Shown: positions 33,961 through 45,030, counted from the stretch's first letter. The stretch is DNA of 64,000 nt from Meconema thalassinum (GCA_946902985.2 OX336388.2:134179846-134243845), one strand, 5' to 3'. Made by a program: numbers and translations. Notes: generated from the sequence alone by a model not told the origin.

Positions 33961-34586
33961 TTTATTTATGATCAAAGGAAGCCGAGCAGTAACGATTGCA
34001 GTGAATCGAGTCGAAAAAGCATATCGTCCGTGTGCCTTTTAAGGTTACGCAGGGCAGACCGTTAAACATATCTACACTATGAGTGTAAGAATTGTTCAGA
34101 ATGAAAAGTTCTACAAAGAAAAGTCCGTGACAGCATATCTCTATCTTCAATACATCGCCCACTATAAGTGTTTTTACGTTTTAATTTCTTCCAACAATCT
34201 CCATTCCACAGAAAATGAATGAGCGGATCTATTCGCGAGACCAGTTTTTCAAACGAGTCGGCATTAGTTGTTTACTTACAACTAGTGCTGTAGGTGGCGT
34301 GTGGCTGAAACTCTGCACAGTTACCAACCGTATGTATTCGAATCACCCCCACAATACTAATTTCTCTATAACAGACGAAACTCCAGGAATATCGCTCTTG
34401 TAACCTCAGTTTATGATCATCCCTCGTATATACTTCGTACCCCGCTCAGTCATTGGGCAAATTCATGTTGACCGACAGAAGAGTTACAATTGACAGCTTT
34501 GTGAATATCTATGACTTTAGTCATTATTCCAAGTTTTCCCGTATTGATTATGATATGTTACACAAATATCCACTTTACAATACAAA

Positions 34587-35123
34587 TCTATACTAATATA
34601 ATAAAGCTGAAGAGTTTGTGTGTTTGTTTGTGAGTTTAAACGCGCTAATCTCTGGAACTACCAGTCGGATTCGAAAATTTATTTTTGTATATGATAGCCT
34701 GATTCAAGAGGAATAGTTTAGGCTATGTAGCATTAGGCTACACCTCTCAGGTAACCTTAGAGATTGCTTTTTGTTCAGTAAGTCAGAAGAACAAGCGCTC
34801 CAGAACGGCTTCAATAATACCGAAGTCTATCGATGCCATGTAATGCGGGCTGCATCACGTCGCCCCTACCAGTGTTCTGGTGCAGAATTGCGAGCTGCTT
34901 ATAAATTGCAGTCACGGGGAGTAAATAGAGCAAAAAGATTTCTTAAATATGCCCCTTAAAACAGTTATCATCATGACAATAGTATGCCTGTGTATAAGGG
35001 CGATGATGTTGGTGCAGTATAATCAGCTGCAATAAGCGTTGATGCTTTCCGATCCTTATCCTTGAGCGCTCCAGTTCTGTAAAACAAATAAATCCACCGG
35101 GCGAAGCCGGGCACTACTGCTAG
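34587..35123 (+). mobile_element. Helitron-like element 3, both ends intact
   Basis: 5' A/TCTATACTAATATAATAAA; 3' CCGGGCgaaGCCGGG hairpin, then CTAG/T. The length is 537 bp. It is shorter than its relative at 26403-27420 and encodes nothing. Host bases A and T flank it with no duplication. Confidence 0.85.
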
Positions 35124-35126
35124 TTT

Positions 35127-35197
35127 TATATATCACTCGATGTCAATACACACTTTGAGACATGTTGCGGCTCTATGAGCCTTCTTCAGTCAAACAA
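35127..35197 (-). repeat. Penelope-like terminal repeat, left copy (family P3)
   Basis: Inverted match to 36366-36437 over about 70 bp. The minus strand carries CTGAAGA, a GGCTC/GAGCC stem, GCAAC and GTC, a decayed form of the hammerhead-like motif at 46156-46196. Confidence 0.5.
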
Positions 35198-35299
35198 TTT
35201 TCAAACGACGATGAGCCCACGATTCGAATTTTTGTACATAGTTAAATTCTTTAAGCATTTTATATTCATTTGATTTAATCATCATGACGATGTAAAAAT

Positions 35300-36344
35300 T
35301 ATAACAAATTTTTATTGAGAGACCAAACATTATCTCCATTTTTGTTTAATTGTGCGCTCGAAAAAGTCGTCCGAGAATGGATACGAGCTGGTGCACCATC
35401 CCATAGACTAGGACCAAAACTCAAAGGGATAACACTAGACTGTTTGGCATTTGCGGATGAAATGGCGTTAATTGCTCCAAGCATGTATGATGCCCAGAAA
35501 CAACTTGAATTACTCCAAGAACAAGCAGCAAAAGTCGGCTTACGGATTTCTTTTGACAAAACAAAATTTATGACGGATATTAAAACTGCTCCGAATACAC
35601 TCCGCATCGGTAATTGTTAGGTATCCCGAGTGAAAGACTTCAAGTATTTAGGTGAATGGATCAATGAAACTGGCAACGAAAGAAAAACTATAGAAGCAAG
35701 ACTACAGAAAATGGAAACTGCTTTCCATTCGACAAAACAAGTTTATAACAAAAAATGCCTCTCTTGGAATTGTAAAATTCAACATTATAAAACAGTAGTC
35801 TTGCCTGCAGCCCTTTATGCAGCCGAGACACTTAATCTACAACATAAAACACTGAGAAATCAATTGGAGATTAAGGAACGCAAAATCATGCGAAAAATTT
35901 TGGGACCAAGAATTCAAGATGGAATTCACCTTCCGAAACCTAATGCTAACATCTATTTAAAAATTACTAAATTCACCGACTCAATCCGTATGAGAAGGAT
36001 CCAATTCATGGGACATTTGGACAGAATGGACCCAACTTGGTTAACAAATAAAAGCTATACGTTTCTGCAGAAAAAGGCAACAAGGTCCAATTGGTACAAA
36101 CAGGCGGAAAAGGACTTGGCTGAATTAGGTTTTCCCAATCTCAAGGATCGGGAGGAAATTAGGAAAATTACTCATGCACGGGGTTTTGAGGCAGAAGATA
36201 GAAGACCTACCAGACACGTCTGGTCGCAGCAACGAAGACTAGCTCAATCGTTGCGCATGAAGAGTTATTGGGCAAACATCAAGGCCAAGAAGTGTTGATT
36301 CCGCGTGGTCCTAGGAGACCCATTCGCGCAGAAGAAGAAGAAGG
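35300..36344 (+). pseudogene. LINE family 2 RT, plus-strand relic with 3' tail
   Basis: Frames 35315-35620 and 35630-36298 are separated by a TAG. In order: a DQTLSPFLFN block (motif B), CLAFADEM where the catalytic FADD has become FADE, FKYLGEWI, IKERKIMRKILGP, RRIQFMGHLDRM and the C-terminal RMKSYWANIKAKK. The tail is (AAG)n. The lost second aspartate makes the RT inactive. It lies between inverted Penelope-like terminal repeats. Confidence 0.87.
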
Positions 36345-36365
36345 CTGTTTTAGGAGAATGTTTAG

Positions 36366-36437
36366 TGTGTTTGACTGAAGAATGCTCACAGAGCCGACAC
36401 ATGTCTCAAAGTGTATCTTGATATCGAGTGATATAAA
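36366..36437 (+). repeat. Penelope-like terminal repeat, right copy (family P3)
   Basis: Plus-strand CTGAAGA, a GCTC/GAGC stem, GACAC and ATGTC. It pairs with 35127-35197. Each copy has a different change in the GAAAC box. Confidence 0.5.
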
Positions 36438-37080
36438 AATTTGTATTGTAAAGTGTATATTTGTGTAACATGTTGACAGCTTTGGTAGGATCTGTATAGT
36501 GGAAGTAAAAACTGTTTTGTTAGTTGAGTGTTTTATTTAACCAGAAAGGAGAAAGCACTGTTTCGCTTTCTTAGTTCATCTCTTGAACGCGAAGCCCATA
36601 AATCACTACAAAGTAACCGCCGCAGTCCTTATTACTCTTCATTCTCCTTGGGGGCAGGCGAGATTGTCACGGGAACCATGATATATGGCGCGAGAACGCT
36701 TATAACAGGGAAGAAGACTAAGACTTATTCAACATGTTCACCACGCAGGGTGAACCTTGACTTGCGCTGTCTGAAGGGGGCTGATACACAGTCAGTGGGA
36801 ATTTGTGCATACATCATATCATAGCTTCACTAATATGTAACATAGAGTATATGTATAGCAAATACCTAGAGCTTTCTTCTAATTTAGAGAGAGGAGCAGT
36901 ATATAAAATATTTCGTGATATATTGAAAGGATAATATTCGTGATATTTTAAACTCCGTGAATCACAAAAAAGCACGATTTAACAAGAAATAACACTCTGA
37001 ATGGTACGATTTTTTCATGTAAAGTAAACGCATAAATAGCGAGGATGAACCACCATGAATGTTATCTTGTAAATAGTATA
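36438..37080. other. No gene or known repeat seen
   Basis: A 98-codon frame at 36528-36824 has no recognised family. Confidence 0.35.
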
Positions 37081-38606
37081 TTTTTAGCCTATTTTCAATT
37101 TTGAAAAAATAGGCTTATGAGATCACCTTTTGTCCGTGTGTGTGTGCGTGTGTGTGTGTGTGATTCGTGTGTGTGTCCCCCCCTAATAAAATCTAAACGG
37201 CAGGAGCGATTTCAATGAAACTCGGAAAGTTCATAGCACTATTCCCGGCGACCTCGACCGTGCCCTTCAAATTTTGTTACGACTCACCAATCCAACATGG
37301 CGGCTGTGCGAAATATTTCACCAGCATTCAATATCTCCGAAACTATTGCCGATATTACCCTGACATTTTCTATGGTGATAGAGGGAACTACTATAAGTTC
37401 ACTTATGTGACTTTTGAAAACCTGGTAACTACAAAACGAACATGGCGGCCAAGCGAATTTGCGACTTTTAAATAGACGTTTCTCGCGATTTGACCAACCA
37501 AACGCAATGAAACTTGGTACAGTATATGTTTATACATATTGTAATGCACCGACATATAACTTCGTTCAATTGTTTACATAATCACAAGATGGCGGATGTG
37601 CGAAATATTTCACCGGCATTCTATATCTCTGAAACTATTAGCGGTATCTCCCTAAAATTTTGTACGGAGATAAAGGGCACTACTGGAAGTCCATCTATAA
37701 GATTTTCAAAAACCGGTTAACTACAAAACGAACATGGCGGCCAAACGAATTTGAACATTTTAAATAGACCTTTCTCGCGATTTAATGTTCCAAGCGCACT
37801 GAAACCTGGTACAGGAAATATTTATACACATTGTAATCCACTGGTATCTAATTTAGTTCAATTGTTTACATAGCCTCAAGATGGCGGCAGTGCGAATTTT
37901 AAAATTAAGTTTTTATTTCTTGTGATGTAGTCATGTGATCGAAGTGAAAGTTTGAATAATGAACCTAAGCAATAATTTTCCTTTAATGGTACATGACTCT
38001 ATGGCCTATACATTTAACAATCCAACATAGTGACCATCCGAAATATTTAGACGATACTGAATATCTACGAATCTATTTTAGCAATCAAACTGCATTTTTA
38101 ATGTTCATAGGGGCTATGAACTTAAGTTCACCTATAGGACTTTAAATAACCTGGTGATCACAAATCCAACATGGCGGTGACGCGAATTATAAATATTCAC
38201 ATGGACGTTTCTCGCAATTTAACCATCCGCGTGCAGTGAAACTTGGTACAGTAAATCTTTATCCGAATGTTAATCCACTGGCATCTAATTTATTTCAATT
38301 GTTTCCATAACCTCAAGATGGCAGCTGTGAAATTTTTTTAAATCTCCTTGTTTTTTCTTGTGTCCTAATTATGCGATTGAAGTTTGAATACTACACGTTC
38401 ACAATAATCTGCATGTAACAGTACATAACTCTAGGACCTACATATATAAAATCCAACATGGCGACCATCTGAAATATTTAGTCGGTTCTCAATATCTACG
38501 AATCTATTACAGCAATCAAACTGAAATTGTGTATGTTGATAGTTGCAATTAACATAAGTAGGATATATGAAAATAGGTTGTATAGTTCTTCACGGAACTA
38601 CTTGTT
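37081..38606 (+). mobile_element. Element F1, Helentron-like, full length
   Basis: 5' TTTTTAGCCTATTTTC, opening a strong hairpin (AGCCTATTTTCAA against TTGAAAAAATAGGCT), then (GT)n and C7. 3' GAAAATAGG(C/T)T, hairpin AGTTC-ttcacg-GAACT and acttgtt. ATGGCGG or a one-base variant recurs at 37297, 37442, 37589, 37734, 37881, 38027, 38171, 38318 and 38458. Conserved frames of 86 and 68 codons recur in all copies but look like passengers of the tandem unit. Confidence 0.7.
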
Positions 38607-39026
38607 AAAAATATATTCAATTTGTCTTTCAAAAAATGAACAGTTTTTTGGTTTATTTTTCAAAGTATACCTCAATTATTTTTAAGATAATTTCATAAAT
38701 GATTTTCATCCCTTAAGGATCATATGTTGGAATGAATCGGCCGAGTTTCATCCAGTTTCATCACATAGTTCACGAGATATTGTGTTTTTCCTATCAATAA
38801 AGCAACCTTTTGGGGTAAACAGCTTTCAATATTAAACACTCCATTGACAGATAGGCACATGGTCTCACGAAATACGCTATATCTCTGCCAAAACGCTGAA
38901 TTTACTTATAAAATTTAACAGATATATTGAGGAAGGTATTGTCTTTCATTTGAACGTTAAAACAAACTTAAATTTTGACAACCGACGATGTATGAGACCC
39001 CAAGCTGCCACGTCATTCCTGATAGC
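38607..39026. other. No gene recognised
   Basis: AT-rich. The cggccgagtttcatccag block has the look of an interspersed repeat, but there is no second copy here. Confidence 0.3.
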
Positions 39027-39195
39027 AAACTATGGTAAGGCGACTTCGGTGGCGTAGTTGGGAGCATGCTGACCTTCTATGTCCAAGATCACGGGATCAA
39101 ACCTAGCTGAAGTCCTCGGATTTTGTAAGAGCGTTAAAAATCCCTCAGTATGCCTTCCTTCGGACGGAAAGTAAAGCCAGCGGGCTCATGTCATA

Positions 39196-39982
39196 CAGTG
39201 AGTCCGGGAATGTTCTCCGCAACGCCTACATTCGTCTGCGAGAGCTAGCTACAGAAGTTACGTTGGCAGCACGGCTGCCGCTTGCATCATAACAAATAAA
39301 CAGTAAACATTGTACTCACCACAGCCATTCATAACAGATGCTGGAACCATTCACAGCACATCACTCTTTTTCCGTAATCAGTTTGTTTTAATTCAAGAAC
39401 CACGGTAACTTTATAAGCGAACAACTGAAGCTTGTCTCTTACAGCTTTATGTGCTGTCGACTTAGAGATTCCTGTTTGTTGAGCTAATTTTCGTGTTGAT
39501 TTACTTGGACTACGCAGCATTATATCGGAGATTTCATCAAGTTTTTCGTCTGTTAAAAGCGCAGGCCTGCCTGTTTCCGGTACATCGTGAACTGAGCCAG
39601 TCACACAAAATTCACTTACCAAATCCCGAACGGTATCACGGTTTGGACACTTTGAATTAGGAAACCGCGCCTGAAATCTTAATTTTATATATTCTGTAAA
39701 CCGATCGCCTTCGCGAAAAACGTATTCCACCAAAAAGAACTCTCTCTTCATTAATAAACATTACCGCCTGTATACTGTTGCACTCTTCCAATAATCTGTC
39801 TGAACGATCGCTTACTGAAATACACACTGAAGACATACAGGCTCGCGCGCTTATCGCAATACACACTGACAGCCCACACGGGGGAGTCCCGCTTTGAAGG
39901 ACACAGTGCAGCCAACTAAACTCATGACTCAACCACTCACAGCTGCACGTACCCACTGCGGAGAACATTCTCGGACGGCCTG
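39196..39982 (-). mobile_element. Mariner-like element, internally deleted, nested in SINE A
   Basis: TA at 39194-39195 and 39983-39984. Inverted ends of about 26 bp share GAATGTTCTCCGCA. The length is 787 bp, with only the 5' part of the transposase left. Confidence 0.9.
39329..39751 (-). pseudogene. Mariner-type transposase, N-terminal DNA-binding part
   Basis: A 140-codon frame from ATG 39751: FREGDRFTEYIKLRFQARFP, CPNRDTVRDLVSEFCVTGSV, PSKSTRKLAQQTGISKSTAH and the LELKQTDYGKRVMCCEWF hinge. Insect mariner-like transposases of this type carry the same helix-turn-helix order. The catalytic domain has been deleted; the frame ends at the CEWFQHLL point close to the left inverted end. Related to, but distinct from, the copy at 21134-21505. 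Confidence 0.82.
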
Positions 39983-40380
39983 TAGATTTATGACATGTAA
40001 AAAACCCTCCACTAACTTCAATTGTGTGAAGCAAAATTATATGTTAGATTTGATTAATGCTCTTAAGTTCCAACGTTTGTTGCCAGGTGCTGGATGCGAT
40101 GGTGTCTAGTACTCAAGTTTGCAGCTAGGTGTCGTTGACGGTAGCATTTAGTATCAAAAGTAGGAACTGCTTGAAATTATCGTCTGCAGTTGAATTAAAA
40201 CAGATAACACACACTAATACAGCCCTCACAATTAACACTGGTTATCAGACAGATTCTATACACACCCAAAATACACGGGGCTACATGACCGCGTTGTCGC
40301 AGTCCCTAAACTGAGGAACCAACCAACCAAACTATGGTGAAATAATCTGCAAAAAGATACTCAAGGCGATAACCTCCGAC

Positions 40381-41157
40381 CAGTGGCGTAACTAGGAGTT
40401 ACTTCTGAGGGGAACCCGAATCTGAACTTGTAATCGATGAAGAGGGTTTTGCTAGGTCTATACTCTTCATGGAACACAACTATTTTTCAAAATATTTTTT
40501 ACTGTTTCTTATTCTCTTATTGTTTTAAAATTTAGTTTTGTGGCTGTTTTTGTTTTGTTTTGATATTGTATTTACTTGATTTTCCTTTTAATTTTTCATG
40601 CTTTTTTATGCTTTGTATTCTTTCCTTTTTTGCTTTTATTTTTACTTTTAGTTCTTGTTTTGTGTTTTTTAATGGTTTCATAATTGTTGCTTTCTGCTTG
40701 TTGTTTTTTTTTGCTTTGACTTTTGTTTTTGAATTATGATTATTGCTTTGTATTTTTGTTTAGGCTTTTAACTTTGCTTTTGTTATTTTTTGTTTTTGGG
40801 TTTTTGTTTTAGTGTTTCTGTTTTGTGTCTTTGTTTTGTGATTTTGTTTTGTGTTTTGGTTTTTTGTTTTGTGTTTTGGATTTTGTGTTTGTTATTTTGA
40901 TTTTTACCTTTTCGTTTGTTTTTAATTTCGTTGTTTTTTCTTTGTGTTGGAGGTGGAGGTGGGGATGCGGAGGGGAGACTTGGAAAAAATAAGACAAGCA
41001 ATGTAAGCTAAACTACAAGTTTTCGTTTTTGATTTCGATAGCATTTTATAAGCTTTATTTGCACCTCTCATGTTCAAAAGCTCGACGTTTTTACTATTTG
41101 GCTCTCGGGGGGGATTGATCCCCCTGATCACAACCCCTCCCCGTAATTACGCCACTG
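40381..41157. mobile_element. hAT-like MITE with T-rich filler
   Basis: Inverted ends CAGTGGCGTAA. The 8-bp flanks cctccgac (40373-40380) and cttctgac (41158-41165) differ by two C/T transitions, so they are plausibly an aged target duplication. The interior 40500-40940 is T-rich and G/T-skewed on the plus strand and encodes nothing. Confidence 0.7.
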
Positions 41158-41165
41158 CTTCTGAC

Positions 41166-41673
41166 ATGAAACTTATTGAGTCCCATCTATTAACTTTATA
41201 GACATATGTCAGCAAACAAGAAATTTTTAGGTAGATTTTATTAGAAAGCTAGCTATTGCAATTGGTGCAATGTTACGACTTCCTGAAGATTTCCACATAT
41301 CTTCGTGTTTCACATCCCCCAGACCCCATTCTTTGGCCACATTGTTTTAATTCTATTGAAAAAGGAGGCAAGGTTCCTTTCGAAAAGTTTAGAATTTTAA
41401 GTTTTATTTTCAGACGGCAATATTCCAAAAGCATGTTAAGTGTTGTTTCATTTCAACAGGAAGCAGTGTAGGGAAGATTCCCCAGCAAGTGAAAGCCCAG
41501 AACACCCGTGGTCTTATCTTAACGCTACATGTTCTATACCACAAAACAGAATGCGTATAACACTCACCGTCACATAGCCGCGCTGCAAACAGCCGGAATT
41601 GACACACCTGTAACATAATGAAGATACAAAAACATTTCATCAAGAAAATATGAAAGATTAAATCTCTTTTTGA
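41166..41673. other. Repeat J fragment (minus, 41226-41330), rest anonymous
   Basis: The 41226-41330 stretch is the reverse of repeat J (19879-20028). The remainder shows nothing recognisable. Confidence 0.5.
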
Positions 41674-41856
41674 TTAACCCGGGAGAGGTGACGCTTACTT
41701 GAGCAACGTTAGAGGTGGAGTGGGGTCATTTCTGACCCCTCCCAATTACTTATCTGTAGTGAAGATAATTATTTAGTTTATGCTACCTTTATACCATGAA
41801 AACATTCACTGAACTAATGAGCAAGTATATTGTCCAAAATGCAAGTCATGTACATA

Positions 41857-42722
41857 CATGGGTTGGTTTTTTAGTTTTGGCACCTTAGTTATAACTGGAT
41901 TAATAACTCACTTAGATAGTTCCAAGTTTCACAGGCTCTCGATGTAGTCCCCACCGTTGCGTACAACGTGTTCCCAGCGATGGGAAGTCGTTGGATCCCG
42001 TTGGCACTGGCCAATCTATTGATGGTACGAAGAGAGCGCTCGGCAGCCTGCTTAACGTCTTCAATGGTACGGAAGCGCTCCGGGAGAATATGGGGGGTGA
42101 TAGAGGACCTCCCAGCCCCAGCGATCCAACAATGCCGACACAACGCCTGCTGTGTGTGCCCTAGCATTGTCATGCAGAACGATGGGCGGTGTAACCATGT
42201 GGTGGCGCCGTTTCCTCCTCAGAGCTCCTCGGAGATGGTCTTGCAGAAACGAACAATAGTACGCCGCATTAACGGCTCACCCTCGGGTAACAGTATGGTG
42301 AATGATCACACCATCCCAATCATAGGCAAGAATCAACATTACCTTCACATTGGTGGGGGTTGGTCGAACTGTTTGTTTCCGTGGTGATCCGTGGTGCCGC
42401 TACTCGTTCGATTGGCGTTTTAACTGTGGCTCATAAGATCTGGTCCACGTCTCGTCAATGGTTATGATACTCCCGACATCAGTCCCTGCGACTATGATCT
42501 CATCCCGAAGATGAAGATGACAATGCGCGGAGAGCCGAGCGCTCTCTTCGTACCATCAATAGATTGGGCAGTGCCAACGGGATCCAACGACTTCCGCATC
42601 GCTGGGAACACGTTGTACGCAACGGTGGGGACTACATCGAGGGCCTGTGCAACTTGGAACCATCTAAGTGAGTTATTAATCCAGTTATAACTAAGGTGCC
42701 AAAACTAAAAAACCAACTCGTG
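41857..42722. mobile_element. Fold-back mariner (3' end duplicated and inverted)
   Basis: TA at 41855-41856 and 42723-42724. The inverted arms are about 188 bp (41857-42044 and 42534-42722) and include the last ~45 codons of the transposase. The outer ends share GTTGGTTTTTTAGTTTTGGC. Confidence 0.88.
41889..42470 (-). pseudogene. Mariner DD34D transposase, catalytic half, rearranged
   Basis: On the minus strand from 42470: IDETWTRSYEP (first catalytic D), two in-frame stops, LHDNARAHTAG (second D), WGWEVLYHPPYSP, then a jump to ERFRTIEDV and the C-terminus. The segment with the third aspartate (SPCDYDLIP) is missing here and instead lies on the plus strand at about 42473-42532, attached to the inverted second copy of the C-terminus. 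The N-terminal DNA-binding half is absent. Confidence 0.85.
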
Positions 42723-42959
42723 TATTATAACCATGTATTTACACTATAATAGAAATGGTACGGATCTGACAGGTAATCATCTATTTTTATGAAATATCTG
42801 ATAATTCTTACATCAGTTTGCCTATAAACAATTTCAAAATGAATGATTAGACAAGTTTCAGATAATGTAGGATTCTAGCTCTTCACCAATGACACATTTT
42901 AGAGAAGTCTCTTGTTGTGTTGTACAGTATTGTGTTTGTATTGTACTCCATTTTTTAAC

Positions 42960-43187
42960 TCTGTATTTTCCAGTATGGGGAGACATTTGCTGAGAAAGAG
43001 GCATATCATCGTCACTTTCTTCATTTTCATCTTCATCTGCACTCTGCTAAGTATCACTTCAAGATTCTACTCTTTCTAGTTCATCTTCACTATCACTGTT
43101 TTCACCTCCTAATATTTCTTCCTCTTCGACGTCCTGCAGAATAGATTACACCCTGGATTCTTGCTCTTCGTAGCTCAGACGATTCAT
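42960..43187 (-). pseudogene. piggyBac-type transposase, acidic N-terminus remnant
   Basis: The minus-strand ATG at 43187 opens MNRLSYEEQE, followed after a stop by acidic runs (DVEEEEILGG, DSEDELE, DEDENEESDDD). Such an acidic N-terminal tail precedes the DDD catalytic domain in piggyBac (PGBD) proteins; that domain is gone. The call rests mainly on the TTAA ends. Confidence 0.5.
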
Positions 43188-43515
43188 AATGTTTTATTTT
43201 AACACTTAACTACAATCAATTCTATTTCGCGATCAGATAGATACACTCTCATGGAGTACACGTAAGACTGGAACAATGTTCACTCTGCCAGCGGGACTGG
43301 TGGCGCGGGGTCATTTAGAACACATTGCAACATGGCTCGGCAAAAAAAAAAAAAATTTGTCTCGGATCTCATCCCTTCCACTAATAGGCTACTACCCTCA
43401 GACATTATATAAGGAATGTAGCATGTTTATTCAGTGTGTAGTAACATGTAGAAATCCCAGCTTAACGAAATTGCTTGGGGTCACGAAGTCCCCCGCACCA
43501 CCTCTCTCGGGTTAA

Positions 43516-44207
43516 CACTAGGACTGAGTTTTTAGTCAAAAATGACAAAATAACTGTTTTTTGTTTTTCCCATATATATATCTTATGGACTCCTGTGGAT
43601 CATTTCAGTAAATCAGTTTTCATGCACTGCCATTTTTAAAGGCTCAGCGACATTTTTAAATCTCCTCTGCCTAAAAGGAAAATGGAAGGCAAATCATAGA
43701 AAATAGGCTGTACCTTTAAAACTAGAAATCCTAGAAAGTCGTAGGTTAACTCAAACGAAAGGTCTCTATGCTCTTTATCTCTACAACAAAACATTGTATT
43801 TTGCAGATATTTTCCAAAAAAGTTTCATTGGGTAAACCATTTTATAAAAATGCTTTTATCTCCTAACATTTTTAGGTAATCAAAATGCTCCATGTGCACG
43901 AGATATTCACCAATTTTACTTAAAAAAACACTGGATATTCAGAAACACATGTGTTGTAAGATAACATTGCAATATCTACTACAGTCACTTTGTAAATTAC
44001 AGACCAAGAAAATAAAAAACTATGAAAAATTATCAAAATTCATAAAACATGATGGCACATCAAGAAAAAAATGATCTGACAGCGTACATGTATCACTTTC
44101 CTGAAATATCTCAATGTTATAATATTTAGAATAATTTTATGTAAATGGAATGAAAATATCAAGCGTTTTACACAATTTGTAATGCGCATGGAGCATTTTG
44201 ATCACAC
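43516..44207. other. No gene recognised
   Basis: The words atcaaaatgctccatg (about 43878) and its reverse (about 44188) form a short inverted pair ~300 bp apart. Otherwise anonymous. Confidence 0.35.
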
Positions 44208-44368
44208 GGTATATTTTAATAATATAATAAGTAAAAAATCAATTACATTTCATCCAATTGTTTTCAATTTCGGTATGTGACTTAGTGTTACTATTCTAAG
44301 TATGCATTTTAAATTTCAACTCATTCTGATAAAAATGTGGAAGTTGAAAAACTCAGTCTTAGTGTCCC
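44208..44368 (+). repeat. Direct repeat L, copy 1
   Basis: About 160 bp matching 44868-45030 with scattered differences, including gttactattctaagtatgca. Confidence 0.8.
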
Positions 44369-44867
44369 AGATTTTTGAAAACCATCTGAGTAAAAATGTA
44401 ATAAATGTAATAACGGTGCGAATGATATTATGAGCATGAGGAAAAGAGCGGGGGTGGAAGTACGCACGTGGTGGACAGCCTGTTCGCCATCTCCTGATGA
44501 ATACAGTACTTTTGCATTTGTCAGTTGGCACAGGCTAGAGTAAAAGGTGGCTTTTCACCGATGTCTCAGTCTCACTCATTGCTGTGATTATATGGAAGCT
44601 ACTGAGGTATGGGTGGTGCTTAGTAATGGCACTCGGGGCACAGTCAGTGCCTGTGAATGCTGTGAAAGGTTCAACTCATAGGGTTAGGACTACTGTTCTG
44701 ACTCAGTGAGGAAAGCAATGGCAAACTACCTCACTCCTATTCTTGCCTAGAACGCCTCAAAATAGCACTGCCTTGGGTTTTTGAGGGTATCTACTCACAT
44801 AACGTAACGGTAGTACTTTTTGAGGATCCAACCAGCCTTCGGGCTGACTACCTAACAGACAGACAAC
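44369..44867 (+). repeat. Unclassified SINE-like segment between the direct repeats
   Basis: The part from about 44543 (cttttcaccgatgtctcag) to 44865 (gccttcgggctgac) has the general look of an insect SINE. No second copy in the window confirms it. Confidence 0.3.
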
Positions 44868-45030
44868 AGGTATATTTTAATAATATAATTAGTAAAAATC
44901 AATTAAATGTCATCCAATTCTTTTCAAATTTGGTATGTGACATAGTGTTACTATTCTAAGTATGCAGTTTAAATTTCAACTCATTCAATTTAAAAAAATG
45001 TGGAAGTTGAAAATTCAGTCCTTGTGTCCC
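44868..45030 (+). repeat. Direct repeat L, copy 2
   Basis: See copy 1; the offset is 660 bp. The length of the duplicate is too great for an ordinary target duplication. Confidence 0.8.

Larger units (their letters stand above)
39037..40328 (+). repeat. SINE A split by a mariner-like element
   Basis: Head part 39037-39195 and body/tail 39983-40328. The whole is flanked by aaactatggt at 39027-39036 and 40329-40338. Joining across the insert, minus one TA, restores the SINE A order at the tcatagatttatg block. Confidence 0.92.
41678..43511 (-). mobile_element. piggyBac-like relic with nested mariner
   Basis: TTAA at 41674-41677 and 43512-43515. Inverted 13-bp ends CCCGGGAGAGGTG and CCCGAGAGAGGTG differ by one base. 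TTAA targets and CCC-start ends are piggyBac hallmarks. Removing the nested mariner leaves about 970 bp, so it was already internally deleted. Confidence 0.82.

Noticed and set aside
34282..34290. CTAG/T at about 34282 as the 3' end of the Helitron starting at 33828
   Set aside because: The adjacent AGTTGT/ACAACT hairpin overlaps the CTAG instead of preceding it by several bases and is AT-rich, unlike the other Helitron ends here.
37215..37720. Frames of 86 and 68 codons repeated almost unchanged in F1, F4 and F5 as possible small genes
   Set aside because: They lie within tandem units, share no start context, match no family, and their identity follows from the recent duplication of the DNA. 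No sign of codon-level constraint can be seen here.
40783..41001. Lysine/asparagine-rich minus-strand frames
   Set aside because: A product of the T-rich filler in the hAT-like MITE; no domain or conserved start.
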